A DNA stretch of 64,000 bases, taken from assembly GCF_001426565.1 (NCBI RefSeq), contig NZ_LMFA01000012.1:434861-498860 (forward strand). The letters are read 5' to 3'. The notes beneath the pieces are model-generated. The model did not search any database. It had not been told where the DNA came from and was given only the letters and a program-made list of their open reading frames with translations. This document shows, piece after piece, positions 7,763-18,497 of the stretch (position 1 is its first letter; every line of letters begins with the position of its first letter). The translations under genes were made by a program, and so were the position numbers. This DNA comes from Rhizobium sp. Root482 (GTDB taxonomy: Bacteria > Pseudomonadota > Alphaproteobacteria > Rhizobiales > Rhizobiaceae).

Positions 7763-7936
7763 ATGCGCCCGCATCCAACTCCTTCCGCAAAGGGGGCGCC
7801 CTTGAAGAAAGGCCTTCACGGAGTTAAGCTGGCTAAGCTGGCTAAGCTGGCTAAGCTGGCTAAGCTGGCTAAGCTGGCTAAGCTGGCTAAGCTGGCTAAG
7901 CTGGCTAAGCTGGCTAAGCTGGTTTCAGGAAGGTAA
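7763..7936 (+). CDS. Possible Lys-Leu-Ala repeat peptide (uncertain)
   Basis: An open frame through the 9-bp tandem repeat reads (KLA) ten times, then KLVSGR and TAA at 7934-7936. It can start at ATG 7763 (57 residues, no clear ribosome site) or at TTG 7802, which has AAAGGGGG six bases upstream (44 residues beginning MKKGLHGV). It ends four bases before the antitoxin ATG at 7941, so translation of the two could be coupled. The peptide would be cationic and helical, resembling synthetic KLAKLAK-type membrane-active peptides. It may equally be an accident of a non-coding repeat, since repeat expansion alone would keep the frame open. Confidence 0.25.
   Translation: MRPHPTPSAKGAPLKKGLHGVKLAKLAKLAKLAKLAKLAKLAKLAKLAKLAKLVSGR
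7825..7922. repeat. 9-bp tandem repeat, ten full units
   Basis: The unit TAAGCTGGC is repeated ten times without any mismatch, followed by eight bases of an eleventh copy (98 bp in total). It ends 18 bp before the start codon of the Phd-like antitoxin. A perfect array of short units is expected to vary in copy number by slippage. Because the unit is a multiple of three, such changes would not shift any reading frame. Confidence 0.98.
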
Positions 7937-7940
7937 TCCG

Positions 7941-8192
7941 ATGCGTGAAGTAGGAGCATTCGAGGCCAAGAATACACTTGGAAACCTTCTCGACCTGGTC
8001 GAGCATGGCGAGGAAGTGGTCATCACCCGTCATGGCAAGCCTGTTGCGCGCATGATCAAGGAAACCGGCAGAAGGGATCGTTCTGCCGAAATCGAGGCCG
8101 CGCAGAATATCCGAGCCCTTGCCAAGGACATAGCACTGGGAGGTTTCGACTGGGCGGAATGGAAAGCCTATCGTGACGAGGGGCGCCGGTGA
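7941..8192 (+). CDS. Type II antitoxin, Phd/YefM family
   Basis: An 83-residue antitoxin. The N-terminal half, VGAFEAKNTLGNLLDLVEHGEEVVITRHGKPVARMI, is the DNA-binding Phd/YefM fold. The C-terminal tail, RALAKDIALGGFDWAEWKAYRDEGRR, resembles the toxin-neutralising helix seen in VapB partners of PIN toxins. AGGAAGG at 7927-7933 gives a strong ribosome site. The stop overlaps the toxin start (GTGA), the usual arrangement that couples antitoxin and toxin synthesis. Autoregulation through an operator near the upstream tandem repeat is plausible but not shown. Confidence 0.92.
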   Translation: MREVGAFEAKNTLGNLLDLVEHGEEVVITRHGKPVARMIKETGRRDRSAEIEAAQNIRALAKDIALGGFDWAEWKAYRDEGRR

Positions 8193-8605
8193 GCATCGTC
8201 CTCGATTGCTCGGCGACCCTGGCCTTCCTTCTCGAAGACGAACAAACCCCGGCGATTGGTACCCTATTTGACGAGATCGTTCAAAATGGCGCTGTCGTGC
8301 CGATTTTATGGCATCTCGAAGTTGCAAACAGCCTGACCCTCGCCGTGCGTAGAAAACGAATTCCGCCAAGCGTGAGGGATCAGTTGCTGATGCATCTGCA
8401 AAAGCTCGATATTGCCACGGACATGGTGACGCATATCCACGCCTGGACGGCAACCATCGGGCTCGCCGATCTGCATGGCCTGACAATCTACGATGCCGCC
8501 TATCTGGAACTGGCGCAACGCCGCCGGCTGCCGTTGGCGACCCTGGATAAGGCGTTGGTGGCGGCTGCGCGCCAATCGGGCGTCGCCGTCCTGCCGCAGC
8601 CATGA
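8189..8605 (+). CDS. VapC-type PIN-domain toxin
   Basis: A 138-residue PIN-domain ribonuclease, the toxin partner of the preceding Phd-like protein. Acidic metal-binding residues are in place: Asp6 in VLDCSATL, Glu44 in HLEVANSL, Asp102 in TIYDAAYLELA and Asp120 in LATLDKAL. This predicts an active Mg-dependent RNase, which in this family typically cuts tRNA or rRNA. It starts at GTG 8189, inside the antitoxin stop. The gene ends 9 bp before the convergent ppdK stop. Confidence 0.93.
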   Translation: MSIVLDCSATLAFLLEDEQTPAIGTLFDEIVQNGAVVPILWHLEVANSLTLAVRRKRIPPSVRDQLLMHLQKLDIATDMVTHIHAWTATIGLADLHGLTIYDAAYLELAQRRRLPLATLDKALVAAARQSGVAVLPQP

Positions 8606-8614
8606 GCCTCCCCC

Positions 8615-11281
<2,667 letters not shown>

Positions 11282-11392
11282 GCCGGTCTCCACCCCGAAA
11301 TTTCCTGCCGCAGGCTACAGCATCCGCCGGCCCTTGGAAATGCGCCACCAAGCAAATTTTGCTGCGGCGCACAAATTTCGAAATGATCATGT

Positions 11393-13072
11393 CTACCGCT
11401 GCGACAAGGCGCCGATCGCTTGCGGCGCGAGCGTTCCGGCCACCCCGACGGCGGATCGACCCTGCCGCCAGGTGCCCCTGCCGCTGGCCTTTGCCTTGTA
11501 GAGCGCCGCATCGGCAGCGCTCATCAGTTCGTCGGGATCGAAACCGTTTTCCGATGCAAGGGCAATGCCGATACTGACGCTGATCGCGATCCGCCGGCCT
11601 TCGATGTCGAAAGGCTCGCAGAGCGCCTGGATGCAGCGATCGGCGACGCCGGCAGCAGCGGCCGCAGGCGGATATTGCAGGATGGCGAATTCGTCGCCGC
11701 CGAGCCGTGCAACAAGGTCGCCGGAGCGCAGGACCGATCTCAGCCTTGCGGCGACCTGCATGAGCAGCAGATCGCCAGTCGCATGGCCATGGGTGTCGTT
11801 GACCGGCTTGAACCCGTCGAGGTCGAGATAATGGACGGCAAGTTCCGCACCTGCGCCTCTTGCCACGTTCGCCGCGGCTTCGAGCGCCTCGAGGAACTGC
11901 ATGCGGTTCGGCAGGCCCGTGAGCGGATCGTGATGGGCAAGGTGGGTGGCATGGGCTTCGGCACGCACGCGGTCGCTGACATCGGCGATCGTCAGGAGAA
12001 GCCGCCGCGACGGCCCTTCGTTGAGGATGCGGACATAGATCAGCACATGATGCTCGCTGCCGTCGGATGCCCTCTGGCGCCAGACGGTCCGGGCCTCGCA
12101 ATCGCCTTCGAGCCCGCGCAGAAGCACGCCGAGCCGTTCGCCCTCTCCCGCTTCGTGAAAATCGGTGATGCGCTTTTCCAGCAGGCGTTCGGCGGCAAGG
12201 CCGTAGAGCGCCATCGCCGCATGATTGGCCGCGACGATATCGAGCGTGACGGCATCGCAGATCATCATCGGCATGGGATTGGCATCGAACAGCAACCGAG
12301 AGGCTTCCTCGCGGCGCTTGAGATCGGTGATGTCGACGCGCATGCCGATGGCGCCGCCATCGGGCGTGCGGCGGTCGTCATGGCGCAGCCAGCGGCCATC
12401 GCGCAGCAATTGTTCCTGCTGGGAGGCGGGAAGCGCGTGACGCTGCATCCGTTCCTCCACCCAATCGGGCTGGTCGGTCACCATTTCCCGCATGTCGCCG
12501 CTGTTGAAACTGATCTCCAGGATTTCGCGGAAGGGAATGCCCACCCGCAAATGGCTGGCGATCTCCGGATAGAGCGCGGCATATTCCTCGTTCCACAGGA
12601 CATACCGATCCTCGGCATCGAAGACGCAGGCCGCCTGCGGCAGCATGTCGATGATGAAGCCCAGGCGCCGCTCGGCGGCTTCCGACTGGCTGAGCGCCTC
12701 CTCGTTCTGCCGCTCGAGTTCGAGGCGCATCAGTTCCAGCGCCTTTTCGTCGATCAGGTCTCGCATGACGACGACCGTCAGGCCGTCGCCGAACCGCGCG
12801 AAGGAAAGTTCGACGGGGATGGCGCTGCCATCGCCGCGCCGCAGACTGGTTTCCCGGCGAAAGGATCGGGCGGCGGAGGCCGAGACGGAATGCCAGTCCG
12901 GAAGAAGCTGCGTGGCCGGGTTCCTGACGATCCCGGCGCCGGCGCCAGTCATGGCGATGGCGACATGATTTGCGTGGACGATCGTGCCATCCGCATCCAC
13001 GCAGAGGGATGCGACGGGAATTGCTTCCAGCATCATCAGTGCATCGGCGCCTGTGAAATCCGTCAATTCCAT
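11393..13072 (-). CDS. PAS-domain diguanylate cyclase
   Basis: A 559-residue soluble protein predicted to make cyclic-di-GMP. Three PAS-like sensory regions (roughly residues 10-120, 140-250 and 260-370) precede a GGDEF domain that begins HHDPLTGLPNRMQFLEAL. The active-site motif GGDEF is intact. An inhibitory-site motif RSGD lies five residues before it, predicting product feedback. No transmembrane segment or EAL domain is present. The signal sensed by the PAS domains is unknown. It is a single gene between ppdK and smc. Confidence 0.93.
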   Translation of the reverse strand: MELTDFTGADALMMLEAIPVASLCVDADGTIVHANHVAIAMTGAGAGIVRNPATQLLPDWHSVSASAARSFRRETSLRRGDGSAIPVELSFARFGDGLTVVVMRDLIDEKALELMRLELERQNEEALSQSEAAERRLGFIIDMLPQAACVFDAEDRYVLWNEEYAALYPEIASHLRVGIPFREILEISFNSGDMREMVTDQPDWVEERMQRHALPASQQEQLLRDGRWLRHDDRRTPDGGAIGMRVDITDLKRREEASRLLFDANPMPMMICDAVTLDIVAANHAAMALYGLAAERLLEKRITDFHEAGEGERLGVLLRGLEGDCEARTVWRQRASDGSEHHVLIYVRILNEGPSRRLLLTIADVSDRVRAEAHATHLAHHDPLTGLPNRMQFLEALEAAANVARGAGAELAVHYLDLDGFKPVNDTHGHATGDLLLMQVAARLRSVLRSGDLVARLGGDEFAILQYPPAAAAAGVADRCIQALCEPFDIEGRRIAISVSIGIALASENGFDPDELMSAADAALYKAKASGRGTWRQGRSAVGVAGTLAPQAIGALSQR

Positions 13073-13165
13073 CCTCGAAGGCCGATATGTGCTTGTTCAA
13101 GCCGCGATCATGCGCCGAGACCGGTAAGAATCCCTTAAACGCCGGCGAGGCTCAACCGGCGGGGC

Positions 13166-16100
13166 TTAGCTGGCGTCGCGCATCTGCTCGGCGGTCTGCA
13201 GATCGACGGAGACGAGCTGGGACACGCCCTGCTCGGCCATGGTGACGCCGAACAGCCGGTTCATGCGCGCCATGGTGATCGGATTATGGGTGATGATGAC
13301 GAAGCGCGTCTCGGTGGAGGCGGCCATCTCGTCCATCAGATTGCAATAGCGCTCGACATTGTGATCGTCGAGCGGCGCATCGACCTCGTCGAGAACGCAG
13401 ATCGGCGCCGGATTGGTGAGGAAGACCGCAAAGATCAGCGCCATCGCCGTCAGCGCCTGCTCGCCGCCGGACAGGAGCGTCATGGTCTGGGGCTTCTTGC
13501 CGGGCGGGCGGGCAAGAATTTCGAGGCCGGCATCGAGCGGGTCGTCACTCTCGATCAATTGCAATTCCGCCGTGCCGCCGCCGAACAGATGGGTGAACAG
13601 CCGCTGGAACTGGGCATTGACGACATCGAAGGCGGCCAGCAACCGTTCGCGGCCCTCGCGGTTGAGGCTCTGGATCGCGGTGCGCAGCTTGCGGATCGCG
13701 TCGATCACATCCTCGCGCTCCTTGAGCATGGCGGAAAGTCTGTCGGAGAGTTCCTTCTGCTCCTCTTCGGCACGCAGATTGACGGCCCCAAGCCTTTCGC
13801 GCTCGATCTTCAGGCGCTCCAGTTCACGCTCGATATGGCGCATGTCCGGCAGTTCGGCGTCTGCTTCGAGGACGGCCAGCCGCATAACCTCATGCGGCGC
13901 GCAGCCCAGCGCCTCGCGGATGCGGGCCTCGACCTCGATGCGCTTTTCGCGCGCCGAGACCAGTCGCTCCTCGGCGCGGCCGCGTTTCTCGCGCGTCTCG
14001 GCCAGTTCGGAAAGGGCGATCGTCGCCAGCCTGTCCGCCTCGCGCTGGCGCATTTCGGCAGCGGCGAGCAAATCGGCCGCCTGCCGCCGCGCCTCCTCAG
14101 CCTTCGACAATTCGTTCATCAGCGCACGACGCTTGTCGTCGAATTCGTCAGGTGCGGCGAGCAGCTCCTCGGCTTCTTCGCGCGCTTCGCTTTCGCGATC
14201 GCGCAAGGTTTCGATATGCTCGCGGGCGCTGGCGGCCCGTCCATTCCAGGTCTGCCGCTCGGCGGCGATGGCACGCAGGCGGCGCTCGCGGGCCTCGTTT
14301 TCGCGGGCCAGGCCATCATTGACGGCGCGGGCTTCCGCGACCTGGGCACGGTGCGTCGCAACGGCAGTCATCTGGCCGTTCAGCCGCTGTTCGAGGCCGG
14401 CAAGATCGGGCGCATCCTCCAGCGCCTCGCGGGCGGCCTCCATCTGCTCGCCAAGCTCCTCCAGCTGCAGCGTCAGCTGGCTGCCCGTCTCCGCAAGAAC
14501 CGCACGGCGGCGCACGAGATCGCCGGACGCCCGCTCGGCCGCTGCCAGCGCATCGCGCGTCTCGGCCAGCCTGCGGACGACCATGCGCTGATGCTCGCGT
14601 GAGAGGCGCAGCCGCTCATCCTCGGTGGCAATGCGGCCGGTGGCTGCAGCAAGATCCGCCACTTTCCGTTCAAGCTCTTCGCGGGCATCCGCCTCTTCGC
14701 CATCAAGTTCGGCCAGCCGGTTCTTCTGCGCAAGGCGAAGGGCCGCAGCACTTGGCGCATCGGCACCGGTGACATGGCCGTCCCAGCGCCAGACGCTGCC
14801 CGCCGGCGTCACCAGCCGCTGGCCGGACCTCAGAAGCGGCAGCAGGCGCTCGGCCATGCGATCGTCATCGACCAGGCCGACCTGCCGCAGGGCGCGCTCC
14901 AGCATGGCCGGCGCGCGCACATGACGGGCAAGCGGCACGACACCGCCCGGCAGGGACGGATCGCCCGACCCATCGCCAGGCATCCGCCAATGGGCGGGCG
15001 CCGCCGGATCGAGCGGCGATTCCAGGTCCTCGCCAAGGGCGGCGCCGAGCGCCGTCTCGAAACCGCGATCGACTTTCATCTCGTCGACCACCGGCGAGGC
15101 GCCGCCCTGGAGTGCCGCGGCCTCCAGCATGCGCCGGATGGTGCGGGCTTCGGTCTCGATGCCGTTCAGCCGGGCGCGGGCCGCATCGACCGGCGCACGC
15201 GCCTGCGCTTCGCCCAAACGCGCGGCGTCGAGCGCCTCCTCTATCTCGGCGATGGCGCTTTCGGCCTGTTCCAGCGCCGCTTCGGCGGCCTCCACCTCTT
15301 CGCGCTTCTCCTGCGGATCGGGAAGTTCCGCGATCTGCCGGTCGAGCGCCTCGATGTCGCGGTTCTGGTCGGACACCTGCCGGGCAAGGCGGGCCTGTCG
15401 ATCGGAAAGATCGCGGATGGTTCTTTCCAGCTGGTTGCGAGAGGCCTGCGCCTCGGCGCGCTCGGCGGTCAGCAATCCCAGCTCTCTTTCGCTTCCGGCA
15501 AGCGTCTCGCTCGCCTCGGCCAGCCGCTCGGCCGCCTCCTCCGCCCGGTCGCCGGCTTCGGCGAGATGCTCGCGAAGTTCGGCCTCCTCCTCATCCAGCC
15601 GCGCAAGAATGCCGGCATTGTCGGCCACCAGGCGCTCCTCGCGGGCGATATCCTCGGCAAGCTGCGACAGGCGACGGCTCAATTCGTCGCGGCGGCGCAG
15701 GATGCGTCCGGCATCCTCTTCCAGTTGCGCCTTGGCGATCTGCAGGCGCTGCAGGGCAGCAGCCGCCCGCGCCTCGCCGTCGCGCAGTTCCGGCAGTTTC
15801 AGGCTGGCGATGGCCTGCGTCTTCGCCGCTTCCATCTGGCCTTGCGCCTTTTCAGCCACCAGCGAGGTCGCCTGGTTCAACTGGCTTTCGGCCTCGCCTT
15901 CTGCCGCCTTCGCCTGTACCCAGCGGATATGCAGGAGCATCGCCTCGTGGCGGCGGATATCGGCCGACAGCATCTTGAAGCGATTGGCCTGGCGCGACTG
16001 GCGCTTCAGGCTTTCGATCTGGCTTTCGAGCTGCGAAGTGACGTCTTCCAGCCGCTCCAGATTGGTCTCGGCGCCGCGAAGGCGCAGTTCTGCCTCGTGG

Positions 16101-16630
16101 CGGCGCGAATGCAGGCCGGAAATGCCGGCCGCCTCTTCGAGCAATTGCCGGCGGGCCTGCGGCTTGGCCGAAATCAGCTCGCCGATCCGCCCTTGCCCGA
16201 CCATGGAGGGTGAGCGTGCGCCGGTGGAGGCATCGGCAAACAGAAGCTGCACGTCCTTGGCGCGCGCCTCCTTGCCGTTGATCCGGTAGACCGAGCCGTT
16301 CTCGCGCTCGATGCGCCGCGTCACCTGGATCTCGTCGCTGTCGTTGAAGGCGGCCGGCGCGGTGCGGTCGTAATTGTCGAGATAGAGGCCGACCTCGGCG
16401 GTATTGCGGGCCGGGCGGTTTCCCGACCCGGAAAAGATCACGTCGTCCATGCCGGACGCCCGCATGTTCTTGTAGGAATTCTCCCCCATCACCCAGCGCA
16501 GCGCCTCGACCAGGTTCGACTTGCCACACCCATTCGGCCCGACGACGCCCGTCAGCCCGCGCTCGATGACGAATTCGGAAGGCTCGACGAAGGACTTGAA
16601 ACCGAGAAGGCGCAGCTTGGTGAATTTCAT
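13166..16630 (-). CDS. smc: Chromosome partition protein SMC
   Basis: The SMC ATPase organises and segregates the chromosome together with ScpA and ScpB. At 1154 residues it has full length. The N-terminal head carries Walker A GPNGCGKSN near residue 36. Long heptad-rich coiled coils flank a hinge near residues 490-640. The C-terminal head has the signature LLSGGEQALTAMA and Walker B PICVLDEVDAPLDDHNVE. ATG 16630 gives the canonical MKFTKLRLLGFKSF start; an in-frame TTG two codons earlier is less likely. A repeat element separates it from the DsbA-like gene upstream, an order I know as common in rhizobia. Confidence 0.98.
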   Translation of the reverse strand: MKFTKLRLLGFKSFVEPSEFVIERGLTGVVGPNGCGKSNLVEALRWVMGENSYKNMRASGMDDVIFSGSGNRPARNTAEVGLYLDNYDRTAPAAFNDSDEIQVTRRIERENGSVYRINGKEARAKDVQLLFADASTGARSPSMVGQGRIGELISAKPQARRQLLEEAAGISGLHSRRHEAELRLRGAETNLERLEDVTSQLESQIESLKRQSRQANRFKMLSADIRRHEAMLLHIRWVQAKAAEGEAESQLNQATSLVAEKAQGQMEAAKTQAIASLKLPELRDGEARAAAALQRLQIAKAQLEEDAGRILRRRDELSRRLSQLAEDIAREERLVADNAGILARLDEEEAELREHLAEAGDRAEEAAERLAEASETLAGSERELGLLTAERAEAQASRNQLERTIRDLSDRQARLARQVSDQNRDIEALDRQIAELPDPQEKREEVEAAEAALEQAESAIAEIEEALDAARLGEAQARAPVDAARARLNGIETEARTIRRMLEAAALQGGASPVVDEMKVDRGFETALGAALGEDLESPLDPAAPAHWRMPGDGSGDPSLPGGVVPLARHVRAPAMLERALRQVGLVDDDRMAERLLPLLRSGQRLVTPAGSVWRWDGHVTGADAPSAAALRLAQKNRLAELDGEEADAREELERKVADLAAATGRIATEDERLRLSREHQRMVVRRLAETRDALAAAERASGDLVRRRAVLAETGSQLTLQLEELGEQMEAAREALEDAPDLAGLEQRLNGQMTAVATHRAQVAEARAVNDGLARENEARERRLRAIAAERQTWNGRAASAREHIETLRDRESEAREEAEELLAAPDEFDDKRRALMNELSKAEEARRQAADLLAAAEMRQREADRLATIALSELAETREKRGRAEERLVSAREKRIEVEARIREALGCAPHEVMRLAVLEADAELPDMRHIERELERLKIERERLGAVNLRAEEEQKELSDRLSAMLKEREDVIDAIRKLRTAIQSLNREGRERLLAAFDVVNAQFQRLFTHLFGGGTAELQLIESDDPLDAGLEILARPPGKKPQTMTLLSGGEQALTAMALIFAVFLTNPAPICVLDEVDAPLDDHNVERYCNLMDEMAASTETRFVIITHNPITMARMNRLFGVTMAEQGVSQLVSVDLQTAEQMRDAS

Positions 16631-16657
16631 GGGCAACCACTGGTGCGCGCGGCAGCG

Positions 16658-16807
16658 TACCCCCCTCTGTCCCTTCGGGACATCTCCCCCTCAAGGGGGG
16701 AGATTGGCCGCGAACTCTGTGCCTCCCTAAGTGACAGGCCCTCAAGGGAAAAGAATGATCCCCCCCCTTGAGGGGGAGATGTCGGCGAAGCTGACAGAGG
16801 GGGGTAA
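16658..16807. repeat. Palindromic intergenic element, copy B
   Basis: A 150-bp copy of the element described at 1138, with the left end TACCCCCCTCTGTCCCTTCG and the right end CTGACAGAGGGGGGTAAA. The middle segment AAGGGAAAAGAATGATC is shared with copy A. It lies between the DsbA-like gene and smc, in a position where it would be transcribed into the smc leader if the genes form an operon. Confidence 0.85.
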
Positions 16808-16838
16808 ACTCTCCGCTCATCTTGCAGCTTGCCGTCAC

Positions 16839-16865
16839 AAAAAACGGGCGCACCGAGGCGCCCGT
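16839..16865 (-). terminator. Rho-independent terminator of the DsbA-like gene
   Basis: Read on the minus strand, the 8-bp stem ACGGGCGC / GCGCCCGT has a 6-nt loop and is followed directly by six T residues. It lies 26 bp past the stop codon of the gene ending at 16892. This argues that smc is usually transcribed from its own promoter. Confidence 0.85.
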
Positions 16866-16891
16866 CTGGCGTTTGCGGGAAACGCGAGGGA

Positions 16892-17785
16892 TCAGAGCAT
16901 CGAGTCGATAATGGCCGACATGGAGTCAACCGACATTTCTCCGGAGTAACGCTTGCCGTTGATGAAGAAGGTCGGAGTGGCGGCGACGCCGAATTCCTTG
17001 GCGCCCTTCTGCATGGTGGCGTTCACATCATCCAGAAGTTTCTGGTTCGTCAAGCAGGTCTCGAAGCTCTCCTGTGTAAAACCGGCCAGTTTCGACATCT
17101 GCAGCAGTGCATCGCGGCCATCCTTGGCTGCGGCCCAGGTTTCCTGCTGCTTGAGCAGCATGGACACCATCGGGAAATACTGGCCTTCCGGCGCGCAGCG
17201 CGCCAGCATGAAGGCGGCGGCCGCACGCGGATCGAAGGGAAATTCGCGCATGACGAAGCGGACCTTGCCGCTATCGACATATTTCGTCTTGATCGGCTCG
17301 AAGGTCTCGTTGTGGAAGCGGGCGCAATGCGGGCAGGTCATCGACAGATATTCGACCACCGTTACCGGCGCATTCGCCTCGCCGATCGCCATGTCCGGCA
17401 ACGGACCGGGCGCCATCAGCTTGGCGACATCGACTTCGCCTTCCGGCTGGGGCGCTTCGACCTTCGCGGCCGGTGCGGCAGCCTGCGCGACCTGTGTCTC
17501 GCCGGCGCTGGCGGCCGGGGTCGCGGCCTCTTCCGCAGGCTTGGCCTCGGTGGTTGCGGCGGCCATCATGGAATTTTCGGCCGGCTTCACCTCGGTCGTG
17601 GTGGTTGCCATCATCGAATTTTCGGCCGGCTTAACTTCGGTCGCCGCCGTATCGGTGGCTTCCTTGGCCGGCTCGGCAGTGGTCTCCTTCTGCTCGTCGC
17701 TGCAGGCGACAAGCGTCAGCGCGAGCGCTGCCATGGCAGCGCCGCTCAGGAGGCGCTTGAAGGGGCTGAAATCAGAAAGGGACAT
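16892..17785 (-). CDS. DsbA-like thiol-disulfide lipoprotein
   Basis: A 297-residue protein with a lipoprotein signal (lipobox LVAC, Cys28). A low-complexity linker with three 15-residue units (EVKPAENSMMATTTT, EVKPAENSMMAAATT, EAKPAEE) occupies about residues 50-94. The C-terminal thioredoxin-fold DsbA domain has active site CPHC at residues 151-154. It probably acts in the periplasm on disulfides, tethered to the membrane by the flexible linker. ATG 17785 has AGGTGA at good spacing and is preferred over the GTG at 17794. A strong terminator follows. Its position between DUF721 and smc matches other rhizobial genomes as I recall them. Confidence 0.92.
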   Translation of the reverse strand: MSLSDFSPFKRLLSGAAMAALALTLVACSDEQKETTAEPAKEATDTAATEVKPAENSMMATTTTEVKPAENSMMAAATTEAKPAEEAATPAASAGETQVAQAAAPAAKVEAPQPEGEVDVAKLMAPGPLPDMAIGEANAPVTVVEYLSMTCPHCARFHNETFEPIKTKYVDSGKVRFVMREFPFDPRAAAAFMLARCAPEGQYFPMVSMLLKQQETWAAAKDGRDALLQMSKLAGFTQESFETCLTNQKLLDDVNATMQKGAKEFGVAATPTFFINGKRYSGEMSVDSMSAIIDSML

Positions 17786-17908
17786 GGTTCTCACCTATGT
17801 AGGAGATGGACGAAAATGTTGAAAAATCGATAACTTGCCTTGCCGGGGGCGACAAGGGGGTGTTGCCTTCCATTGGTCAAACAATCGTGACCGGCCGATG
17901 TTTTGCCG

Positions 17909-18415
17909 TCATTTCCTCTGCGGCGACAGGACGGCGGTGCCGAGCCGGGTCAGGGCCGCCTTCAGCGCGTCGCTCTCGATCCCCTCGACCAGTTCCTCCA
18001 GATGGCGGGCCCGCTCGCCGGTCAAAGGTTTCGGCTTGCGCCAGGGTTTTTGCGGCGGCGAGACGGGTTTCTGCACGATCCGCATCTGGCTGACCGCCGG
18101 AAAGCCGAAGAAACCGTTGATCCGCTGGATCAGTTCTCCCTGCGCATGGGTGAGGAACAGGGCCCGGGCGCCTTCGCAGGCAATGATCAGAACGCCCGGC
18201 TGATAGCCGCCCTCACCCGTCATTTCGGATGCCCGGCGCGGCCAGGCGATCTTTTCCGGGCGGGTGCAATCGGCGAATTCCTCGCCGGCGATCTCGTCCC
18301 AGGAACCGAGCAGCAGCGTGCTGATCCCGGCGCGCTTGGCAAGCACGGGGTCGATCAGGCCATTGGCGATCTCGCTGATCTGGACAACGCCCCTGCGGGT
18401 GGAAACATGTTTCAA
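17909..18415 (-). CDS. DUF721 (DciA-like) protein
   Basis: A DUF721-family protein related to DciA, the replicative-helicase loader or operator of many bacteria. The family pattern is seen as ISEIANGLIDPVLAKRAG, LLGSWDEIAGEEFADCTRPEKIAWP and GVLIIACEGARALFLTHAQGELIQRINGFFG. The TTG at 18415 is preferred: GGAAAG lies five bases before it, it gives a family-like length of 168 residues, and it leaves an 82-bp promoter space. The longer frame from ATG 18499 would overlap the mutY start codon on the other strand. The helicase-loading role is inferred from the family only. Confidence 0.85.
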   Translation of the reverse strand: MKHVSTRRGVVQISEIANGLIDPVLAKRAGISTLLLGSWDEIAGEEFADCTRPEKIAWPRRASEMTGEGGYQPGVLIIACEGARALFLTHAQGELIQRINGFFGFPAVSQMRIVQKPVSPPQKPWRKPKPLTGERARHLEELVEGIESDALKAALTRLGTAVLSPQRK

Positions 18416-18497
18416 TGCGGCTTTCCGTTCCGATTGCGCCTTGAAGGACGGCGGATATTTCTCCAGATATAGGGCCCGAGCAACCTTCCGGCAAATC

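Noticed and set aside
7825-7922. The tandem array as a CRISPR
   Set aside because: Units are 9 bp, contiguous and without unique spacers, and no cas genes are near.
7806-7940. An N-terminal extension of the antitoxin through the repeat in its own frame (Ser-Trp-Leu repeats)
   Set aside because: The frame is open from 7806 but contains no ATG, GTG or TTG before 7941, while a good ribosome site lies directly in front of 7941.
11420-13138. A 572-codon plus-strand frame opposite the PAS-GGDEF gene
   Set aside because: The minus-strand frame has clear PAS and GGDEF domains, so this is an antisense shadow.
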